A stretch of 45,219 nt of DNA from an uncultured Geobacter sp. (GCA_903915655.1 CAIWTU010000008.1:1-45219); one strand, 5' to 3'. Shown: positions 6,883-17,022, counted from the stretch's first letter. A program made the numbers and translations. The notes: generated by a model from the letters alone, not told the origin.

Positions 6883-9800
6883 ATGCTTCTCCCTGGTTCA
6901 GCTTTACCGATACCAGCCTGGAAACGCCCGGGTCTTCCATGGTAACCCCATAAAGGCAATCTGCGGCAGACATGGAATTTTTGTTGTGTGTAATCATTAT
7001 GAACTGGGAATCTCCGCTCAATTCTCTTATCATTTCATTAAATCTACGGATATTGGCATCGTCCAGAGGCGCATCCACCTCGTCCAGCAGACAAAAGGGA
7101 GTCGGCTTGATCAAAAAGATGGAAAACATCAGGGCAACAGCCGTCAAAGCCTTCTCTCCCCCTGACAGGAGCGTGATGTTCTGCAACTTTTTGCCAGGCG
7201 GCTGAACAATAATGTCAATCCCAGTCTCTAAAAGATCCGCTTCATTTGTCAGCTTCAGTTCGGCTTTTCCTCCGCAGAACAAGCGGGGGAAAACTTCCTG
7301 AAACTTGGCATTCACCAGAAGGAACGTCTCATGGAACCTTTTCCTCGTCGTCCTGTTAATCCGTTGAATCGCTTGTTGCAGCGACTGCAGCGATTCTTCA
7401 AGATCATTTTTCTGCGAGGAGAGGAAATCATAGCGCTCTTCAAGCCCCCTGAACTCTTCGATCGCCATCAGATTTACCTCGCCCATGTCAGCAATCAGTT
7501 TCTGCAATTCTTCCTGTCGTCCCTGCTTTTCGGAGAGGTTGTAATCGACATCTGCATAGGTCGAAAGAATTTGAGGCATTCCCACGCGATACTTGTCCAG
7601 CAGGGAATCCTCCAAATATTTCAGATTCAGCGCGAATTCCGAAATTTTCATCTTTTTTTCCGCCGAAGATCTGTTAAGCTCTTCATTACCGGAGCGGAGT
7701 TCTTTCATCCTTGCTTCTAACTCATTTACATGGCAGGCCTCAGCCTCAAATCTTACCCGAAGGTACTCAAACTGGACAGCTTCCTCGCAATGGGTCAAAA
7801 TCAATTGATTCAGGACTTCATCATTCCGGGCGATCTCTGCAAACAGTTCTTCTTTCTCCCTTACTCCCTTGATAAGTTCGATCTCGCAGGCTTCATTCCT
7901 GGAATAGAGCCCTTTGACGAGTTCCATCAGCCGCTTGATTGCACGCAGATTAGACTCCAGCTTTTCCGAATTAGCAGCTCCCCTCACCTTCAGAGAGGTA
8001 ACCCTTTCACGGGCCAGATCAATCTCATTTTTCTTCTCTTCAAGCCTCCCATGCAGAACAGCCACATCTTTCTCGAGTTGAGCCTTCCTCCCCTCACGTC
8101 CACTCCTTTGTCTGTCCGAATCGGCAATCTCCTCTTCAAGCGATGACTTTTCTTCCTGGACCTGCTGGTCATCCATACACTTTATAATCAGACGTTCCTC
8201 GATCCGTTGACAATCTTCACGAAAGCGCTGCAAATCCTTATCATTATTGAGGATCTGAATTTCCATCTGATGCATTCCCTGTCGGCAATTCTTCAGCTCT
8301 TCATCAAGAGCTAGGAGCTCACTATCTAACTGCAGGCGGAGCTCCTCTAACCCGGCAACATCGCGAGAAAGTGCCGCGACTTCTGCGGAAAGCGACTTGA
8401 TTTCCCGTTTTTTGTGAACAAGGCCCTGTTGTGTCGTATCCGTTGAACCACCGTGGATAATGCCGCCACTATCGACCAGGTCCCCCTGCTCTGTCACGAA
8501 TGTCAAGAGGTTATGCTGCCGGGATAAGGCAAAAGCTGCTTCCAGATCTGCTGCAATGCATACATTCTGCAGCAACGGCTTTGTGAATTCGGCATAGTCA
8601 TTGTTGACGGCAATTTTATCGATAAGCCCTGCCATCCCATCCGGGAGAGGCCTGACAGCCGGCACCTGCGCATCATCCATCATAAAACTGCAGCGGCCGC
8701 CGCTGGTCTCCTTTAGATAGGCTATGGCGGAAAACGCATCGGAGCGGCTTTCACAGAGAACATACTGGAGCCTCTCCGCCAGTACCGTTTCTAAAGCCAG
8801 CTCGTATTTCTCTTCAATTTCAATAAAATCCGCAAGAAGTCCCCTGAATTTCCCCTTGAAACGGTCCGTCAGAAAGAGGGATCGCACCCCCTGGCCATAC
8901 CCGGCAAATTGTGCCTCTAATTCCTGCAATGAGTGAAGTCGGGACCCTTTTTTACTCAATTCATCTCGTTTTCCCTGTAATTTCCTGTACAGCTCAACGG
9001 AACGCTCTTTGATCTCGTTTTCGCGGCTGCGCAGGATTGTCAGCGTATCGGCAAGAAACTCCTTCTCCCCTGCGAAGGCAGCCTGCAACTTCTCCAGTTC
9101 GTCTTTCCGCTTGCCGGACTCGTCCAGTTTCTCCTTGAGCCCCAGCATCTCCCGAGCATTCCGCGCAATATTTTCTACTACTGCCATCATCCTTTTTGAT
9201 GCGGCGGCATGCTGGTTGTTAAACTGGCCAATCTCCGCAAGGGCAGACAGAAGCTCTCGCCGGGCCCCTTCCAGTTGGCCGGCGGCAGAGTTCTCTTGCC
9301 GAACGATTTCTTCTAGTCCATTTTCTGCCTCGATGAGGTCCCGACCCTCCACTCCCATCAGGGAAGTGAGTATTTCTCCCATGGCTTCGTGGTTTTTGAG
9401 TTCGGCTTCCCCCTCAAGCAACTGTCCCTGCAGTCCCTTCTTTTCACCGGCAAGACGATCCTGATGGCGTTCCAGCTTTTCGAGTTCCTTTTTTTGAAAC
9501 TCACGACGGCTTTCACTACCCTGTATTTCGCTCTTTATCAGATATATTCTTTCCTGTGCTGCAGCCAGAGCTTTTTCTTTTTCCAGGAGAGCTGTTTTCC
9601 GCCCCTCCAGAGAAAGTTCGACCCCTGCCATTTCGGCAGACAACCTCTCCAGCCTGGCGGTAAGATCCAGAAACTCCTCTTCAACAACTTTTTTGTCTCC
9701 GCTCACCTCAATAAAATTTTTGGCCGCAAAGAGCAGATCAATTTCTCTCGCCTCTTCACGAAATTCCCTGAATTTAACCGCTTTTTTTGCCTGCCGTTGC

Positions 9801-10423
9801 AGCGCATTCATCTGGCGTCGAATTTCCGACACGATATCGCCGATCCGGACCAGATTCTGGCGGGTAAGCTCTATTTTTTTAAGCGCGACCTGTTTCCTTG
9901 ATTTGTACTTGACAACCCCTGCCGCTTCCTCAATGAGAAAACGTCTTTCTTCCGGCTTTGAATTGAGAATCATTCCTATCTTGCCCTGCTCGATTATGGA
10001 GTAGGCTTTGGCGCCTGCACCGGTATCCATGAACAATTCGGCAATGTCAAGCAGACGACAGGGGGCCTTGTTCAGCAGATACTCGCTTTCGCCGCTACGG
10101 AAAAGACGCCTGGTGACCTGGATTTCGGTGAAATCCAGATAGCTGGCGGGCACCCTCCCATCTTCGGTTGAAAAAACAAGAGAAACCTCGGCCATTCCCA
10201 GTGGCTTGCGCAACTCACTCCCGCCAAAAATGATATCTTCCATGTTCCTGCCCCGCAGATTCCGGGGAGACTGCTCGCCCATAACCCATCGGATAGCATC
10301 AACTATATTCGATTTCCCGCAACCGTTAGGGCCAACAATAGCCGTGACACCTCGCTGAAAATCGATCAAGGTCCTGTCGACAAATGATTTGAAACCTGCT
10401 ATTTCTAAACGTTTGATTTTCAT
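6872..10423 (-). CDS. smc: Chromosome segregation protein SMC
   Basis: SMC is the core ATPase of the bacterial condensin that compacts and separates chromosomes with ScpAB. The 1183-residue protein has the full layout. The N-terminal ATPase half contains Walker A GPNGCGKS (about 31-38). Two long coiled-coil arms surround a hinge domain (about 510-670). The C-terminal half contains signature LLSGGEKALTAVAL and Walker B CLLDEVDAPLD. Length is normal. A good promoter (10433-10462) lies almost on top of the start codon, so the transcript may have little or no leader. The downstream Roadblock-like gene overlaps its end by 11 bases. Confidence 0.96.
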   Translation of the reverse strand: MKIKRLEIAGFKSFVDRTLIDFQRGVTAIVGPNGCGKSNIVDAIRWVMGEQSPRNLRGRNMEDIIFGGSELRKPLGMAEVSLVFSTEDGRVPASYLDFTEIQVTRRLFRSGESEYLLNKAPCRLLDIAELFMDTGAGAKAYSIIEQGKIGMILNSKPEERRFLIEEAAGVVKYKSRKQVALKKIELTRQNLVRIGDIVSEIRRQMNALQRQAKKAVKFREFREEAREIDLLFAAKNFIEVSGDKKVVEEEFLDLTARLERLSAEMAGVELSLEGRKTALLEKEKALAAAQERIYLIKSEIQGSESRREFQKKELEKLERHQDRLAGEKKGLQGQLLEGEAELKNHEAMGEILTSLMGVEGRDLIEAENGLEEIVRQENSAAGQLEGARRELLSALAEIGQFNNQHAAASKRMMAVVENIARNAREMLGLKEKLDESGKRKDELEKLQAAFAGEKEFLADTLTILRSRENEIKERSVELYRKLQGKRDELSKKGSRLHSLQELEAQFAGYGQGVRSLFLTDRFKGKFRGLLADFIEIEEKYELALETVLAERLQYVLCESRSDAFSAIAYLKETSGGRCSFMMDDAQVPAVRPLPDGMAGLIDKIAVNNDYAEFTKPLLQNVCIAADLEAAFALSRQHNLLTFVTEQGDLVDSGGIIHGGSTDTTQQGLVHKKREIKSLSAEVAALSRDVAGLEELRLQLDSELLALDEELKNCRQGMHQMEIQILNNDKDLQRFREDCQRIEERLIIKCMDDQQVQEEKSSLEEEIADSDRQRSGREGRKAQLEKDVAVLHGRLEEKKNEIDLARERVTSLKVRGAANSEKLESNLRAIKRLMELVKGLYSRNEACEIELIKGVREKEELFAEIARNDEVLNQLILTHCEEAVQFEYLRVRFEAEACHVNELEARMKELRSGNEELNRSSAEKKMKISEFALNLKYLEDSLLDKYRVGMPQILSTYADVDYNLSEKQGRQEELQKLIADMGEVNLMAIEEFRGLEERYDFLSSQKNDLEESLQSLQQAIQRINRTTRKRFHETFLLVNAKFQEVFPRLFCGGKAELKLTNEADLLETGIDIIVQPPGKKLQNITLLSGGEKALTAVALMFSIFLIKPTPFCLLDEVDAPLDDANIRRFNEMIRELSGDSQFIMITHNKNSMSAADCLYGVTMEDPGVSRLVSVKLNQGEACAV

Positions 10424-10432
10424 AAATGCCTA

Positions 10433-10462
10433 ATAGTAACAGAGAGGAACTTTTCTTGTAAA
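10433..10462 (-). promoter_or_regulatory. Promoter of smc, start site close to the ATG
   Basis: On the minus strand TTTACA (10457-10462) is followed by an 18-base spacer and TACTAT (10433-10438). The expected start near 10427 leaves only about four bases before the smc ATG at 10423. Confidence 0.55.
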
Positions 10463-10511
10463 GGCAAAGATTCTTCACAAAGGCAGATGGCTCGAAGGGT
10501 AAAAGTATGGC

Positions 10512-10540
10512 TTGCACCCTCTCTGCAGGCAGAGTATACT
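10512..10540 (+). promoter_or_regulatory. Promoter overlapping the start of the pseudouridine synthase gene
   Basis: TTGCAC (10512-10517) is followed by a 17-base spacer and TATACT (10535-10540). The expected start, seven bases past the -10, is the A of the ATG at 10547. This would give a leaderless mRNA. No Shine-Dalgarno sequence lies before that ATG. Confidence 0.6.
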
Positions 10541-10546
10541 CGCACC

Positions 10547-11479
10547 ATGCTGACCTATCAAATATCTGCCACTGATCACGTACGCCGGATAGAAAATTTC
10601 CTGCAGAACCTGATGCCTGCCTCTCCCCCTTCCTACCTTCGCAAATTAATAAAGGGCGGCAACATATCGGTTAATGGCCAGGCCTGCTCACCCGGGGTGA
10701 TCCTGACTTTATCCGATACCGTTTCGATCAAGGAAACGGCCAAGACCATTAATCTGCTCTCGATTCGGACTTCCGCCCCCGACATCCTGTATGAAGACGA
10801 TCAGATCCTCATATTCAACAAACCTCCCGGCATCCCTGTACATAGCACCTCCGAGCATTGCGGAGAGAATCTGATAGGAGTTGCAACCCTTTTTTTACAG
10901 TCGAGGGATAACCGTGCCACCAGACTCTACCCGGTAAACCGCCTTGACAAGGGAACCTCCGGCACAGTTATTGCTGCCAGAAGCTCCGCTTTTGCCGGTG
11001 CATTCGGCAAACTGTACCAGGAAGGCCTGGTTGACAAATGCTATCTGACAATGGTCTCGGGAAAAACGCGACAAGACGGTATTATTGATTTCCCATTGGA
11101 TGGAAGAGAAGCGGTGACAACCTACCAGACAATATTTCATGGAAACGGGGCAACACTTCTTGCCGTACGACCATTAACGGGCAGGACGCACCAGATCCGG
11201 CGCCATCTTGCAGCGGTTAATCACCCTTTGATAGCTGACAGAAGGTATGGTGGCAAGAACCTCCCCGGATTCAGCCACGAGGCTTTGCACGCCTTCGAGC
11301 TCTCTTTCCAGGATCCCTTCTCTAACGCAGAGAAGCTGATCTTTGCACCACTTCCCCCAGGATTTCTGCATAACATGTCGCTACTTGCCGCAGACTCCAT
11401 GCTTTCAATACTGAACGCCCTGACCCCGATAAACGGGGCAAGTGCATTGACTAAGTTATCTTCTGCCGATAAAACGTAA
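10547..11479 (+). CDS. RluC/RluD-family 23S rRNA pseudouridine synthase
   Basis: Members isomerise specific uridines in rRNA or tRNA to pseudouridine. The 310-residue protein has an N-terminal S4 domain (about 1-65, YLRKLIKGGNISVNGQ) and a PseudoU_synth_2 catalytic domain. The catalytic motif is NRLDKGTSG with its aspartate near residue 130, and GRTHQIRRHL lies further on. The frame is also open from an ATG at 10487. I chose 10547 because the S4 domain begins just after it and a promoter covers the upstream bases. The target position cannot be told from sequence, so no gene symbol is given. The AsmA-like gene follows five bases after the stop. Confidence 0.88.
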   Translation: MLTYQISATDHVRRIENFLQNLMPASPPSYLRKLIKGGNISVNGQACSPGVILTLSDTVSIKETAKTINLLSIRTSAPDILYEDDQILIFNKPPGIPVHSTSEHCGENLIGVATLFLQSRDNRATRLYPVNRLDKGTSGTVIAARSSAFAGAFGKLYQEGLVDKCYLTMVSGKTRQDGIIDFPLDGREAVTTYQTIFHGNGATLLAVRPLTGRTHQIRRHLAAVNHPLIADRRYGGKNLPGFSHEALHAFELSFQDPFSNAEKLIFAPLPPGFLHNMSLLAADSMLSILNALTPINGASALTKLSSADKT

Positions 11480-11484
11480 TATAC

Positions 11485-14400
11485 ATGAAAAAAATCATAC
11501 TCCTCTTTCTGGCCTTCATCATCCTTCTATCTGCTACGGTTTGTTCCGTAATAATGTATAAAAGGCTCCTTCATCTTGACACCTATAAGGATGATATTGT
11601 CGCGGCTTTACAGAAAACCCTGCAACGGCGGATAGTCTATGAAAAAGGGACCTATCACCTTGGACTTTCGCCATCTTTTACTTTCACCAAAGTCGCTCTC
11701 ATGGAGAAAGACAACCAATCGGTTTTTGCCTCAACGGACCAGTTGACAATCAAGATTGCCATAATCCCACTTCTGGAGAAAAAACTGCTCTTAAAGGAAG
11801 TTTTACTGGAAAAACCTTTATTCAGGCTGCTTCGTGATAAAAACGGCATTTTTAACTTTAATGACATGATGGAGGGTAAAAAAGAAAAAGTGTCGCTGCA
11901 GATCGGAAGCATCGGGATCAGGCACGGCTCTGCAACTTTTATCGATCAGGCCGTAGCACAACCAGGGGCAAAAACCTCTCTTGAAGATATTGATCTTTTA
12001 CTGAACGGCATAGAGCGAGGCAAAGAGACCGCCTTCAAAATCTCTGCCATCATTAAAGACGGGAAAAACAAAGTCCCCCTTGCTATCAGCGGTTCGGCAA
12101 AAATTGCAGCCGGGAACAAACCTCTGACCGACACCTCCGTCAGCATAAAAATGACTGCCAAGGGGCTGGAATCAGGTAATTTTTGGGATTACTACAGCCG
12201 ATACGTTCCCTTCAGGAAAATAATCGGCAGGCTGGACATCGAGTCAACCTTCAAGGGAAAACTTGCCCTTTTTTCATCGAAGGGAACTGTAAAAGTGGCA
12301 GGCCTTCGTTTTGACTACCCAACTATATTCCATGGGCCTCTCACCCCGAAAGAGCTCCAATTCACCTACGACATGGAACTCAGCTCCCGTGACCTTACGG
12401 TAAAAAAACTCAACCTGAACGTCGACGGACTCTCTGTAAAAGGAAGCTGCGCCCTCAAGGATATCTACAGCAAAGACCTGCTGATTTCAGCAAAAGCAAC
12501 CACGAATCCCTTCATCCTTGAAAAATTCAAACAATATATCCCCTACGGGGTTATCCCCAAAGATGTTGCCGATTTTATAGAACAATACATAGTCGGAGGG
12601 ACCTATCAGCTGCAAAACGGCAGGCTCGAAGGCCGTGTCAGCCAGATAGCCCACATGGAAAAAGGGAGCAATTATAATGTTCTCTTAATCGAGGGGACCG
12701 TTGACAAAGGCCTTCTCAAGTACGGGTCTAATACGCCTCCCTTCAACACTATCAAGGGGCGATTGGCGATGCGTGGCAAGGATTTTGTTCTTTCCGGGAT
12801 GGAAGGACGTTTCGGCGGATCACCGTTCACACTTGAAGGTAAAATCATCGACTACCCGTTGACAACCCCTTCGAGCTATCCTTTCACCATGACCATGACC
12901 CCCCAGGCGCCCGAAGTAGCATGGTTGCTGAAACAGGAAAAGAGCGGCAGACTCGGTTTCTCCGGCCATTCCATCCTATCCCTTGCAGGGAAAGGTTTTA
13001 CTTCCAACTACAGCTTGAACGGGAAGTGGGACCTTACCGCTGCTTCCTACAGTTATCAGGATGCAATAGATAAACCAGCCGGGCGGGTGAACAACCTTTC
13101 CTTTCAAAGTCTTTTTAATAATGAGGAAGTACAGGTCACTGCACTCCAGTACAAACTTGACTCCTTAGATCTCAAAGCAAACGGCGTCCATCGTTTCACC
13201 GCGAAGCATCCTTCAGTTTTCTCGATAAACACAAATCAGTTCCAGATTCAGGAGATAGCGCCAATGCTTCCTCTGGCAAGGAAATATTTGCCGAGCGGAA
13301 GGATTAAGGTGGCTGCACAGGGGACAAAAGCGAACAGTGGCACTAAAGAGCTGCATCTGAAAGGTAACCTCTCGCTTTCCGGCGTTTCGCTCACCCCTAC
13401 CGCGAAAATAAAGCATTTAAGCGACATAACCGGGGAGATCCGTTTCTCAGATAATTTCCTCGAAACCTCACTGCTGACGGCCAGAGTTGGAAAATCAACC
13501 TTATCGGGAAGCGGCAATTTAACTGGCTTTAATAATCCCACATTAAATCTAGCCTTCTCCTCACCAGCTCTCGATTTCTCCGACCTCGGTATACAAAGTT
13601 CCACCAGGCCGGTTACGGTAAAAAAAGTCCACGGCTCAATAAGCCTGAAGGAGAGGAATCTGCAGATAAAATCCCTCTCTTTCATCTTGAACAGATCGAG
13701 TTTGAACCTGTCAGGATCGGTCACTGACATACTTAACCCGAAGATTGATATCACCCTGACCTCCCCCTATCTGGAACTGGAAGATATAGTCATGCTAAGG
13801 GAACTTGAACTGGCGAAGGGGGAATCGCCTCCGCTAAAAGTCACCGGGCGGGCTCTGATTAGCGCCGAATCGGGCAGTATAGCTCAATTTCCTTTCTCAA
13901 AGCTTCATACAAAGGCCCAATTCGCTGAAAACGTTCTTCACCTGCAACCGATAGAGATGAATATATTTGGAGGGACCCTCTCCACAAACGGGCAACTTGA
14001 CTTGAGTGCAACCGGAGGCGCACGCTGGCAGGCAGCCTTCGACATGAAAAAGCTCTCCGCAGAGCAGCTGCTGCATGGCTTAAAAGCGAAGAGAGAGGTT
14101 ACAGGAACGATATCCGCGCAGGGGGAGTTATCTGCCAAAGGATACAAAATGGAAGAGATAGTAAGGACAGCGTCCGGACATATGAAGCTTACCTGTGAGG
14201 AAGGGGCCCTGCGCAAGTTCTCGGTACTTTCCAAGATATTTTCTATCCTGAATCTATCCCAGTTGTTGAAACTCCAACTCCCGGAGATGGTCTCGGGAGG
14301 GATGCCTTACGATAAAATAAACGCTACTTTTAGCGTAGGTGGGGGTCTTGCTTCCACAGACGACCTTCTTATCGACAGTGACGCCATAAACATTTCCGTT

Positions 14401-14694
14401 GTAGGAAAGTTTAATCTCGTAAAAAAGGACCTGGATCTAACAATTGGAGTCAAACCACTCCAGACGGTAGACAAAATTATCAGCAAAATACCGATTGTGG
14501 GCTGGGTCCTTACAGGTAAAAATCGAACTCTACTGACCGCCTATTTCGAGGCTAAAGGAGCCTGGGGAGATCCCCAGGTCAGTGCGATCCCTATAAAAAG
14601 CATGGCAAAGGGTGTTTTAAACATTTTCAAAAGGGTTTTTCAACTTCCCGGAAAGCTGATTACCGATACCGGCGAGGTGATTATAGGGAACTAG
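11485..14694 (+). CDS. AsmA-family envelope protein
   Basis: This 1069-residue protein has an N-terminal membrane anchor (about 3-24) followed by a very long region rich in beta strands, as in AsmA/TamB/YhdP-type proteins thought to form bridges for lipid transport between membranes. The N-terminal AsmA region includes LTIKIAIIPLLEKKLLLKEV. The C-terminal third (GTISAQGELSAKG and the following 150 residues) resembles the AsmA C-terminal domain. It starts five bases after the pseudouridine synthase stop, with no clear Shine-Dalgarno sequence, so coupled translation is likely. Substrate and partners are unknown. Confidence 0.82.
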   Translation: MKKIILLFLAFIILLSATVCSVIMYKRLLHLDTYKDDIVAALQKTLQRRIVYEKGTYHLGLSPSFTFTKVALMEKDNQSVFASTDQLTIKIAIIPLLEKKLLLKEVLLEKPLFRLLRDKNGIFNFNDMMEGKKEKVSLQIGSIGIRHGSATFIDQAVAQPGAKTSLEDIDLLLNGIERGKETAFKISAIIKDGKNKVPLAISGSAKIAAGNKPLTDTSVSIKMTAKGLESGNFWDYYSRYVPFRKIIGRLDIESTFKGKLALFSSKGTVKVAGLRFDYPTIFHGPLTPKELQFTYDMELSSRDLTVKKLNLNVDGLSVKGSCALKDIYSKDLLISAKATTNPFILEKFKQYIPYGVIPKDVADFIEQYIVGGTYQLQNGRLEGRVSQIAHMEKGSNYNVLLIEGTVDKGLLKYGSNTPPFNTIKGRLAMRGKDFVLSGMEGRFGGSPFTLEGKIIDYPLTTPSSYPFTMTMTPQAPEVAWLLKQEKSGRLGFSGHSILSLAGKGFTSNYSLNGKWDLTAASYSYQDAIDKPAGRVNNLSFQSLFNNEEVQVTALQYKLDSLDLKANGVHRFTAKHPSVFSINTNQFQIQEIAPMLPLARKYLPSGRIKVAAQGTKANSGTKELHLKGNLSLSGVSLTPTAKIKHLSDITGEIRFSDNFLETSLLTARVGKSTLSGSGNLTGFNNPTLNLAFSSPALDFSDLGIQSSTRPVTVKKVHGSISLKERNLQIKSLSFILNRSSLNLSGSVTDILNPKIDITLTSPYLELEDIVMLRELELAKGESPPLKVTGRALISAESGSIAQFPFSKLHTKAQFAENVLHLQPIEMNIFGGTLSTNGQLDLSATGGARWQAAFDMKKLSAEQLLHGLKAKREVTGTISAQGELSAKGYKMEEIVRTASGHMKLTCEEGALRKFSVLSKIFSILNLSQLLKLQLPEMVSGGMPYDKINATFSVGGGLASTDDLLIDSDAINISVVGKFNLVKKDLDLTIGVKPLQTVDKIISKIPIVGWVLTGKNRTLLTAYFEAKGAWGDPQVSAIPIKSMAKGVLNIFKRVFQLPGKLITDTGEVIIGN

Positions 14695-14786
14695 TTCCCG
14701 AATAAGGAACTGTCGGTTTCCGACTCGGAAAGCCCCCCCTTCTCCTTTGCTACAACCGTCCCGATATGCAGAGCGCGATACTCCGG

Positions 14787-16088
14787 TTATTCAACAACCT
14801 CTCCCCGGAGATGATCCCGGAAAACAGCTGAAACCCTTACCTTGACTTCAGTGTTGAGTAAGGAATCCGGACCATTCAGGGCAACTGGCGCATAATTTCT
14901 CGACAGACCTTTCAGGGCGCCATCAGCTCCCCTGTTTTGCACAAGCACTGCCAGTTCTTTCCCCTTAAGACTATTGAAGAAGGAACGTTTTTTCAAATCC
15001 GACAACGTCCTCAAAACCCTGGCCCGCTCTTTTATAATCCCTGGCGCAACCTGTCCGCTCATCTCCGCTGCCGGAGTCTTATCTCTGGCTGAGAAGGGAA
15101 AGACATGGAAATAGGCAATCGGAAGAGATTCCAAAAAATGACGGGTCTGTTCGAACTCGCCTTCAGACTCACCGGGGAACCCCACGATAACATCGGTTCC
15201 GATACAGGCTGCAGGGATTGCTTTCTCCAGTTTACCGACAAGGTTGCCATAGAAGCCTGAACTGTAGCAGCGGTTCATCCTCAAGAGCACCCCGTCGCTC
15301 CCACTTTGCAATGGAATGTGAAAATGAGGACATATTATCTGCGCCTTCGCCAGAAGTTCGATCATTGGATCGGTTATATCGGTCGGCTCCAGAGAGCCAA
15401 TCCGGAGTCTGGGGACCAATTTCCGCTCCTCAATCGTCGCAAGCAGGTCCAAAAGCCTCTTTGACGGATTGAGATCGAGGCCGTACGCCCCCAGGTGAAT
15501 CCCGGTAAGCACCACCTCCTTAAACCCCTTTTCAGCAAAGGTTCTAACCCCTTCCAGCAGATTATCCGGCTTGACACTCCGGCTTCGACCACGGACATAA
15601 GGAACGATGCAGTATGAGCAAAATTGATTACAACCATTTTGTACCTGTAAAAATGCTCTGGTCTGCTCTGCAAAGGTTTCCAGGGTAACACCTTCGGTCT
15701 CTTTTACCAGTGATATGTCCGATACCACAATCTTTTGTGTCTCATCGGTATCCATCTCCGCGATAAAATCAACGATTCCCTTTTTTTCACTATTGCCAAG
15801 GATAAGAGTTACCCCCGGCATATGCCGTATCTTGGAGGAAGAAATCTGCGCGTAACAGCCCGTCACCACAATTCTGGCAGAAGAATTTTGCCTTCGGGCA
15901 CGGCGTATCAACCGACACGATTCGGCATCGGTTTTTGCCGTCACCGTACAGGTATTGATTATATATATATCGGCAACAGTGGCAAAGGGAACTATCCGGA
16001 ATCCCTGTTTCAGGAGAGCTTCCCTCATGGCAGCAGACTCAAACTGATTAGTCTTGCAGCCAAGTGTAGTAATGGCAATTTTTTTCAT
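14787..16088 (-). CDS. mtaB: tRNA t6A37 methylthiotransferase MtaB
   Basis: MtaB is a radical-SAM enzyme that adds a methylthio group to t6A at position 37 of tRNAs reading ANN codons. The 433-residue protein has an N-terminal UPF0004 domain with cysteines in TTLGCKTNQF, NTCTVTAK and VVTGCYAQ for one iron-sulfur cluster. The radical-SAM CxxxCxxC motif is in GCNQFCSYCIVPY (about residues 154-161). A C-terminal TRAM-like domain follows. The opening GCKTNQ and overall length fit MtaB better than MiaB or RimO. The start ATG has GGGA upstream. It converges on the AsmA-like gene and lies downstream of a MITE-like repeat. Confidence 0.9.
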   Translation of the reverse strand: MKKIAITTLGCKTNQFESAAMREALLKQGFRIVPFATVADIYIINTCTVTAKTDAESCRLIRRARRQNSSARIVVTGCYAQISSSKIRHMPGVTLILGNSEKKGIVDFIAEMDTDETQKIVVSDISLVKETEGVTLETFAEQTRAFLQVQNGCNQFCSYCIVPYVRGRSRSVKPDNLLEGVRTFAEKGFKEVVLTGIHLGAYGLDLNPSKRLLDLLATIEERKLVPRLRIGSLEPTDITDPMIELLAKAQIICPHFHIPLQSGSDGVLLRMNRCYSSGFYGNLVGKLEKAIPAACIGTDVIVGFPGESEGEFEQTRHFLESLPIAYFHVFPFSARDKTPAAEMSGQVAPGIIKERARVLRTLSDLKKRSFFNSLKGKELAVLVQNRGADGALKGLSRNYAPVALNGPDSLLNTEVKVRVSAVFRDHLRGEVVE

Positions 16089-16100
16089 TATTTCCCATGC

Positions 16101-16231
16101 GAGCCGCTTGCAAAATTAGGAGTAATTGTCATTCCGGCAGGCTTCTAGCCGGAATTCAGATTTTAACTGACCGAAAAGACTGGATCCCCGATAAAGGCAT
16201 TCGGGGATGACTATCATTTTGCAAGAGCCTC
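16101..16231. repeat. MITE-like repeat, complete copy
   Basis: The element is about 131 bases with imperfect terminal inverted repeats sharing a perfect core: CTTGCAAAAT (16107-16116) and ATTTTGCAAG (16216-16225). Inside are two perfect eight-base hairpins, ATTCCGGC/GCCGGAAT on the left and ATCCCCGA/TCGGGGAT on the right. It has no ORF. It sits between cysE and mtaB, both transcribed leftwards. A related, shorter copy lies in opposite orientation at 22512-22612. Confidence 0.75.
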
Positions 16232-16311
16232 AGACGTAACAAAATATGTTTCAACGACATCAGAATCAAATTTCACAAGTCATAAAAAATATTTCAAAAC
16301 AACCTATCTGT

Positions 16312-16980
16312 TTAACCCAGTCTGTTTTTAAGGGCAAGATATTCTTTCTCCATTTCGCCGAATTTGCGGTCCAGTTCCCTGATCTGGTCGAAGAGACAGG
16401 CAATTGCCTTGGCCTCGGGATCAGGCAGTTTGCCATGATCAAGGTCGGTTTTTTCGTCGCGTTTCTCCGCAGCCATGACGATACGGCCGGGAACGCCGAC
16501 AACAGTCGAATTTGAGGGGACCTCCTTCACAACCACGGAGTTAGATCCGATTCTGCTCCCGCTTCCTACTGTAAAAGGTCCCAACACCTTGGCGCCCGAT
16601 CCGATTACCACATTGTCCCCGACAGTTGGATGCCGCTTTATCTTCTCCCAACTTACCCCCCCAAGAGTTACGCCATGGTAGAGGGTCACATTATCACCAA
16701 TCTCCGCGGTCTCGCCGATAACCACCCCCATACCGTGATCAATGAAAAATTTATGCCCGATAGTTGCTCCAGGATGGATCTCTATTCCGGTAAGGAATCG
16801 GCCCAGATGAGAAATAAACCTGCCGAAGAAGAAAAACTTGTGGGTCCAGAACCAGTGAGAAATTCTGTGTATCCAGACAGCATGAAGTCCGGGATAACAG
16901 AAAAGAACCTCCAATGTACTTCGGGCTGCTGGATCTCTCTCGAAAATTGCCTTTATATCTTCACGTAAGCTTTTGCGCAT
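16312..16980 (-). CDS. cysE: Serine O-acetyltransferase
   Basis: CysE acetylates L-serine with acetyl-CoA in the first step of cysteine synthesis. The 222-residue protein is of the short class. A helical N-terminal region (about 1-65) is followed by a left-handed beta-helix of hexapeptide repeats (about 68-175) with [29 protein letters not shown]-type repeats, including catalytic His in FIDHG and YHGVTLGG. A charged C-terminal helix follows. The start ATG has GGAAGGGG six bases upstream. It has its own promoter (17023-17051). The gap of about 220 bases to mtaB is filled by a repeat. Confidence 0.94.
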   Translation of the reverse strand: MRKSLREDIKAIFERDPAARSTLEVLFCYPGLHAVWIHRISHWFWTHKFFFFGRFISHLGRFLTGIEIHPGATIGHKFFIDHGMGVVIGETAEIGDNVTLYHGVTLGGVSWEKIKRHPTVGDNVVIGSGAKVLGPFTVGSGSRIGSNSVVVKEVPSNSTVVGVPGRIVMAAEKRDEKTDLDHGKLPDPEAKAIACLFDQIRELDRKFGEMEKEYLALKNRLG

Positions 16981-17022
16981 GAAATCCCCTTCCGATTTTG
17001 GATTAAGAAATAGAGACCTTAT

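Noticed and set aside
14695-14786. Terminator between the convergent AsmA-like and mtaB genes
   Set aside because: TTTCCGA/TCGGAAA and GTTCC/GGAAC stems exist, but loops are tiny and no U-tract follows on either strand.
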